A DNA stretch of 64,000 bases, taken from assembly GCF_026341855.1 (NCBI RefSeq), contig NZ_JAPENW010000001.1, forward strand, positions 2,967,001 through 3,031,000, given 5' to 3'. Each line of letters begins with the position of its first letter. Positions within the stretch are counted from its first letter, which is position 1. This DNA comes from Streptomyces sp. NBC_00568 (lineage in GTDB: Bacteria; Actinomycetota; Actinomycetes; Streptomycetales; Streptomycetaceae). The notes beneath the pieces are model-generated. The model was not told the origin of the DNA. It ran no database searches and saw only the letters and a program-made list of their open reading frames with translations. Shown one piece after another: positions 59,943 to 64,000 of the stretch. The translations under genes and the position numbers were made by a program.

Positions 59943-60290
59943 CTACAGGACGAAGCCGGGCTCGCCCTTGTCGTTCACGACGGGGCGGCCCATGGCCTCC
60001 CACGTGTGCATGCCGCCTTCGACGTTCACGGCGTCGATGCCCTGCTGGACCAAGTACTGCGTGACCTGGGCCGAGCGGCCACCGGAGCGGCAGATGACGT
60101 TGACCCGGCCGTCCTGCGGGGCCGCCTCGGTCAGCTCGCCGTAGCGGGCGACGAATTCACTCATGGGGATGTGCAGCGCCCCCTGGGCATGACCTGCCTC
60201 CCACTCGTCGCCCTCCCGGACGTCCAGCAGGAAGTCGTCGACCGCGAGATTGCCGACCTCGACCGTGGGCACACCAGCTCCGAAACTCAT
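59943..60290 (-). CDS. rhodanese-like domain protein
   Basis: A 115-residue single rhodanese domain. The active-site loop is ICRSGGRSAQV with the catalytic Cys; LLDVREGDEWEAGHAQGALHIPMSE is the CDC25-like entry motif. It transfers sulfane sulfur, perhaps to a small thiol; the partner is unknown. ATG at 60290. It is 36 bp downstream of the J-domain gene on the same strand. Confidence 0.94.
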   Translation of the reverse strand: MSFGAGVPTVEVGNLAVDDFLLDVREGDEWEAGHAQGALHIPMSEFVARYGELTEAAPQDGRVNVICRSGGRSAQVTQYLVQQGIDAVNVEGGMHTWEAMGRPVVNDKGEPGFVL

Positions 60291-60326
60291 GCCTCCGACG
60301 CTACCCGACCGCGCCGGCGGTGAAGC

Positions 60327-61403
60327 TCAGGGAGCCTGAGCGTTCAGCTCCGCCAGCTCGGTCTCGCGCTCGCCGACCTGCGTCAGCAGCTGTTCGGCGA
60401 TCTCCTCCAGGAGACGGTCCGGGTCTTCCGGAGCCAGATTGAGCATGGCCCCGATGGCGCTCTGCTCCAGTTCGCGGGCGGCGAGCGTGAGCATCTCCTT
60501 GCGCTGGGCGAGCCACTCGAGGCGGGCGTAGAGCTCCTCGCTGCGGCTCGGCTTCCACTCCTCGGGCGTGGGACCGGCGGCCCACTCCTCGGCCAGCTCC
60601 CGCAGCATCGGCTCGTCGCCCCGGGCGTACGCGGCGTTCACGCGGACGATGAACTCGTCGCGCCGCTTGCGCTCGTCCTCGTCCTGCGCCAGGTCGGGGT
60701 GGGCCTTGCGGACCAGCTCGCGGAAGAGCTTGCGGGCCTCCTCGCTGGGGCGCACCCGCTGCGGGGGCCGCACGGGCTGGTCCGTGAGCATCGCCACGGC
60801 CTCGGGGAACAGGCCCTCCGAGTCCATCCAGCCGTGGAACAGCTCCTCGACGCCGGGCATGGGCATGACCCGCCCCCGCGCCTCGTGCGCCTTGCGTATG
60901 TCCTCCGCGTCGCCGGAGCGCGCGGCACGTGCCTCGGCGATCTCGGCGTCCAGCTCGTCCAGACGGGAGTACATCGGACCGAGCTTCTGGTGGTGAAGCC
61001 GGGAGAAGTTCTCGATCTCGACCCGGAACGTCTCGACGGCGATCTCGAACTCGATCAACGCCTGCTCGGCAGCCCGCACGGCCCTCTCGAGCCGCTCCTC
61101 GGGCCGAGCGGCCTCGGCCTGGAGCTCGCCCTGCCCCTCGGACCGGGCCTCACTCTGCCCGGCGGCCCGAGCCTCGCCGTCGGCCTCGCTCGGAGCCTCG
61201 GCGTGGACCTCGCCCGCGGCGAGATCTTCGGCGCCGGAGGTGACCCCCGCGCCCTCCGCGTCCGTGATGCCGCCGTCGTCGCCGAGGGAGGCTTGGGGCG
61301 TCTCGCCCTCCGGGGCACCGGAGTGTTCCCGGCCCCCCTCGGTGGTGGGCTCGGACTGACTCTGATCGGCTTCCGGGGTCGTCACCCGACCAGCGTAGGC
61401 CAC
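60327..61403 (-). CDS. J-domain-like protein with acidic N-terminus and coiled coil
   Basis: A 358-residue protein. The first ~95 residues are acidic, Glu/Ala-rich and disordered. Residues ~100-170 form a coiled coil (LERAVRAAEQALIEFEIAVE...YSRLDELDAEIAEARAA). A J-domain helix pair follows with the HPD motif in KLFRELVRKAHPDLAQDEDE. A second helical region is at the C-terminus. It is a candidate DnaK cochaperone of unknown client. GTG start at 61403 (GGGAGA just upstream) or GTG at 61385; the choice is uncertain. Confidence 0.87.
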   Translation of the reverse strand: MAYAGRVTTPEADQSQSEPTTEGGREHSGAPEGETPQASLGDDGGITDAEGAGVTSGAEDLAAGEVHAEAPSEADGEARAAGQSEARSEGQGELQAEAARPEERLERAVRAAEQALIEFEIAVETFRVEIENFSRLHHQKLGPMYSRLDELDAEIAEARAARSGDAEDIRKAHEARGRVMPMPGVEELFHGWMDSEGLFPEAVAMLTDQPVRPPQRVRPSEEARKLFRELVRKAHPDLAQDEDERKRRDEFIVRVNAAYARGDEPMLRELAEEWAAGPTPEEWKPSRSEELYARLEWLAQRKEMLTLAARELEQSAIGAMLNLAPEDPDRLLEEIAEQLLTQVGERETELAELNAQAP

Positions 61404-61651
61404 ACTCTCCCGCGGCTCACTGCCTTCCCCACCTCTACAGCCACCTGACCGGCCACAACGACCTCAATGACCCCAACCACCCCGATCCTCCCGACCGCCG
61501 GAACGGGCCGCCGGAGGTCCGACCGGAACTGGCGGCCGGAGAAGGCGGCCGGAGAAGGCGGCCGAAGGAGGCGACCGGAACCACCGCGATGGCGAGGAAC
61601 GACACGAAGTCGGAGACCAAGGGGCCGGAGGGAGACCACGGGCCCGATGGG

Positions 61652-61672
61652 CCGCCCCTCCCGGAGGGGCGG
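61652..61672 (-). terminator. hairpin after the DUF2252 gene
   Basis: CCGCCCCTC (61652-61660) pairs perfectly with GAGGGGCGG (61664-61672) around CCG, 24 bp downstream of the minus-strand DUF2252 stop. The rest of 61404-61695 is non-coding; it also has a 13-bp tandem repeat of GGCGGCCGGAGAA (about 61531-61570) and no recognisable gene. Confidence 0.55.
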
Positions 61673-61695
61673 GTACTCCCCCGGTCACTCCCCGG

Positions 61696-63276
61696 TCACA
61701 CCCCCGGTTCGGAAGCGATCCGCCCGCTTCGGACCGCCGCCACCAGGGCCGCGTGGTCCGCCTCCGTGCGGTCCGCGTACGCGACGGCGAAGGAGGCGAT
61801 GGCCTCGTCCAGCTCCTCCTTCTTGCCGCAGTAGCCGGAGAGGAGGCGCGGGTCCGCGCTGTGGCTGTGGGCGCGGGCCAGAAGGGCGCCGGTCATGCGG
61901 CCGTAGTCGTCGATCTGGTCGGCGGCCAGGGCGGCGGGGTCGACGCTGCCCTTGCGGTTGCGGAACTGGCGCACCTGGTAGGGGAGACCGTCGACCGAGG
62001 TCCAGCCGAGAAGGATGTCGCTGACGACCTGCATGCGCTTCTGCCCGAGGACGACACGGCGGCCCTCGTGGAAGACCTCGGGCATCTGGTGGCCGGCGGT
62101 CGCGAGGTGCGGGAGGAGCGCCGAGGCGCGGGCCTCCTTGACCTGGAGGACGAGGGCTTCGCCGCGATGGTCCAGGAGCAGCACCACGTACGAGCGGGTG
62201 CCGACGCTGCCGGTGCCGACGACCCGGAAGGCAACGTCGTGCACCGCGTAGCGGGCCAGCAGGGGGAGACGGTCCTCGGAGAGCGTCGTCAGATAGTGCT
62301 CCAGGGACGCCGCGACCGCGGCCGCCTCGTGGTCGGGAACGCGGCGCAGCACGGGCGGCGCGTCCACGAACCGGCGGCCACCGCCCTCCACCGCCTCGGT
62401 CGACCTGGCGGCGAACCGCCCGCTGGTGTTGGCCCGCGCCTTCTCGGAGACGCGCTCCAGCGTTCCGAGCAGATCATGGGCGTCGGTGTGCGAGACCAAC
62501 TCCTCGTCGGCGATGGCGTTCCACGCGTCCAGCGCCGGCAGTCTGGCCAGCAGGCGCATGGTGCGGCGGTACGCGCCGACGGTGTCGTGCGCGGCGGCCC
62601 GGCAGGTGTCCTCGTCCGCTCCGGCCTCCCGGCCCGCGAGCACGAGCGAGGTGGCGAGGCGCTTGAGGTCCCACTCCCAGGGGCCGTGCACCGTCTCGTC
62701 GAAGTCGTTCAGATCGATGACCAGGCCGCCGCGGGCGTCTCCGTACAGGCCGAAGTTCGCCGCGTGCGCGTCACCGCAGATCTGGGCGCTGATGCCGGTC
62801 ATGGGGGTGCGGGCGAGGTCGTACGCCATGAGGCCCGCGGAACCGCGCAGGAACGCGAACGGCGTGGCCGCCATCCTGCCGACCCTTATCGGGGTGAGCT
62901 CCGCGAGCCTGCCCCGGTTGGACTCCTCGACCGCGGTCACGGCGTCCGGCCGGTCGGCGTCCGCCGTCAGTTCGGCGTGCGCTTCGCGCGGCACGCGCAG
63001 GCGCAGGGCCTTCCCCTGTTCCTTGGGCGAGCCTTTCACCGGCCAGGCGGCGAACCCCGGAACGGCGAATCCCCGGGACCCGAACGCCTCGGCGGCCGAC
63101 CGGCCCTCGGACGAAGACCGCACCTCGGACTCGAACCCGGCCCCGGGCCGCCGACCACCGACGTCCCGCAGCTGCTTCTCGGCCGACTCCACCGGACCGG
63201 CCTGCCCGGCCTGCCCGTTCGACGCCGCCAGGCGCTCCGCGCCCGCCGCACCCGCTGTACCGATCTCGGCCATCAC
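61696..63276 (-). CDS. DUF2252 protein
   Basis: A 526-residue protein of the DUF2252 family, whose fold is thought to be kinase/phosphotransferase-like. Visible blocks are RVGRMAATPFAFLRGSAGLM, SAQICGDAHAANFGLYGD, VIDLNDFDETVHGPWEWDLKRLA (Asp-rich active-site-like motifs) and the C-terminal LARAHSHSADPRLLSGY. The first ~90 residues are low complexity. Start is GTG at 63276 (ATG three bases later) with GGGGGAGGCGGTC upstream. Substrate unknown. No operon partner; the 63277-63484 gap shows nothing. Confidence 0.88.
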   Translation of the reverse strand: MMAEIGTAGAAGAERLAASNGQAGQAGPVESAEKQLRDVGGRRPGAGFESEVRSSSEGRSAAEAFGSRGFAVPGFAAWPVKGSPKEQGKALRLRVPREAHAELTADADRPDAVTAVEESNRGRLAELTPIRVGRMAATPFAFLRGSAGLMAYDLARTPMTGISAQICGDAHAANFGLYGDARGGLVIDLNDFDETVHGPWEWDLKRLATSLVLAGREAGADEDTCRAAAHDTVGAYRRTMRLLARLPALDAWNAIADEELVSHTDAHDLLGTLERVSEKARANTSGRFAARSTEAVEGGGRRFVDAPPVLRRVPDHEAAAVAASLEHYLTTLSEDRLPLLARYAVHDVAFRVVGTGSVGTRSYVVLLLDHRGEALVLQVKEARASALLPHLATAGHQMPEVFHEGRRVVLGQKRMQVVSDILLGWTSVDGLPYQVRQFRNRKGSVDPAALAADQIDDYGRMTGALLARAHSHSADPRLLSGYCGKKEELDEAIASFAVAYADRTEADHAALVAAVRSGRIASEPGV

Positions 63277-63484
63277 GACCGCCTCCCCCGCACACGAACA
63301 TCAACTCGTGCTGACCGTACAGCCGGTCGGGAAAACGCGTCAGACCCTGTGGACAACTGCACCGCCTCCGGAGAGAAAGCCGCATACGCAGCCGCGGACG
63401 GGACGTGAGGAGGTTCCACCGCCGGTGTCTCGGCACGGCCCGCGATGCGGTGCCACGAAAGGCTCAGGAGAGTTCGCCCCCGGG

Positions 63485-63856
63485 CTACTTCCGCAGCTGT
63501 CCCGGGCACGGTCCGCTCTCCGGCAGATACGTCTCCGCCCAGGAACCCAGCTCCTTGAGCGCGGGTTCCAGCGCGGCGCCCGCCTCTGTCAGCCGGTACG
63601 AAACCCGCAGCGGGGGACCCTCGTTGACCTCGCGCACGACCAGGCCGGCCGCACCGAGTTCGGTGAGCCGGTCCGAAAGCATCCGCTCGCTGATGCCGGG
63701 GATCGCTCGGCGCAGATCGGCGAAGTGGACGGGGTGCTGCATCAGAACCGCGACCACGAGACCCGTCCAGCGCTTTCCGAGCAGCGTGAAGACACGGGTC
63801 ATGCCGTCGTCGACCTTCTGGCACGGCCCCGCGTCGTGGCTTCCCGGTTCTGGCAT
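63485..63856 (-). CDS. HxlR-family redox/stress regulator
   Basis: A 123-residue winged-helix regulator with the HxlR signature: CQKVDDGMTRVFTLLGKRWTGLVVAVL near the N-terminus, then HFADLRRAIPGISERMLSDRLTELGAAGLVVRE. The N-terminal Cys at about residue 12 matches the electrophile/redox-sensing Cys of many HxlR proteins. ATG at 63856. It likely represses a divergent gene beyond the window edge and itself. Confidence 0.9.
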   Translation of the reverse strand: MPEPGSHDAGPCQKVDDGMTRVFTLLGKRWTGLVVAVLMQHPVHFADLRRAIPGISERMLSDRLTELGAAGLVVREVNEGPPLRVSYRLTEAGAALEPALKELGSWAETYLPESGPCPGQLRK

Positions 63857-64000
63857 GAGCCCAGGGTACTGCGTCCACACAAGGGGATGAAAAAAAGTAA
63901 GTAGCTGTGTTATCTCTAGTTAGGAACGAAAGAGAAGCCCTCGACAGGGCGGCTCCCCTTCGGCAGCCCTGCCGTCGACCCGTTTCAGCAGCCCCACCCG
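63857..64000. promoter_or_regulatory. intergenic region with HxlR-type operator candidate
   Basis: An AT-rich patch (63886-63935) holds the imperfect inverted repeat TAAGTAG (63898-63904) ... CTAGTTA (63916-63922) with 11 bp between, 42 bp from the HxlR start. No open gene reaches the window end on either strand in the last 140 bp. Confidence 0.45.

Noticed and set aside
61589..61834. 81-aa plus-strand frame after the J-domain gene
   Set aside because: Low complexity, no ribosome binding site, and the second half is antisense to the DUF2252 gene.

Overview
This window is high-GC actinobacterial chromosome, almost certainly Streptomyces or a close relative. Supporting signs are strong third-position G/C, many GTG starts, XRE/DUF397/ATPase regulator trios, mycothiol-type and Bpa (proteasome activator) genes, and secreted FG-GAP proteins. 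Two perfect 14-bp palindromes GTTTCACGTGAAAC (5713-5726 and 39982-39995) match the ParB binding site parS, which in Streptomyces clusters around oriC. The window is therefore probably core chromosome close to the replication origin. From memory, the gene order resembles the aspS-to-paa part of the S. coelicolor chromosome. I see no tRNA, rRNA, IS element, prophage or CRISPR array.

Layout. 0-3.8 kb: tail of an FG-GAP protein, a small hypothetical gene, an XRE/DUF397/ATPase regulatory trio and a Tat-exported intradiol dioxygenase. 3.9-13 kb: aspS with parS in its leader, a SpoIIE-type phosphatase, an AI-2E-type permease, pirin, SseB-like protein and an FadE5-like acyl-CoA dehydrogenase. 13-20 kb: M18 aminopeptidase, a large secreted protein, a small membrane protein, a thioredoxin-NHL protein and a second FG-GAP protein. 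20-27.5 kb: cupin, GlxA-type regulator, LURP-one protein, nitrilase-family hydrolase, mycothiol-isomerase-like protein, MFS/GntR pair and a D,D-carboxypeptidase. 27.5-37.2 kb: first branched-chain 2-oxoacid dehydrogenase operon (bkdABC), an orphan response regulator, two divergent Ser/Thr kinases and the proteasome activator Bpa. 37-42.6 kb: quinone oxidoreductase, K+ channel and a mobA-moeA operon. 42.7-47.1 kb: second bkdABC operon with a divergent Lrp-type regulator. 47.4-58.3 kb: phenylacetate catabolism, with paaR-paaH facing paaN, then a TrmH/HTTM/DUF5819 operon, then paaABCDE. 58.7-63.9 kb: acyl-CoA dehydrogenase, rhodanese, J-domain protein, DUF2252 protein and an HxlR regulator.

How the genes work together. 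The two bkd operons make acyl-CoA (including branched starters for membrane lipid) from oxoacids. The paa genes epoxidise phenylacetyl-CoA, open the ring and oxidise the products. A palindrome of form ACCGNNCGNNCGGT sits in front of paaA and between paaH and paaN, and a one-mismatch version lies in front of the second bkd operon. A single TetR regulator (the paaR-like gene at 47.4-48.0 kb) could thus link aromatic and branched-chain catabolism.

The most unusual features are this shared operator, GAACCTGTTC palindromes like KstR boxes, a parS site fused to the start codon of a K+ channel gene, tandem repeats that look like duplications of gene 3' ends, an uncharacterised HTTM/DUF5819 membrane pair, and catalytic-motif variants in a D,D-carboxypeptidase and an acyl-CoA dehydrogenase. 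No defence island or biosynthetic gene cluster is visible.
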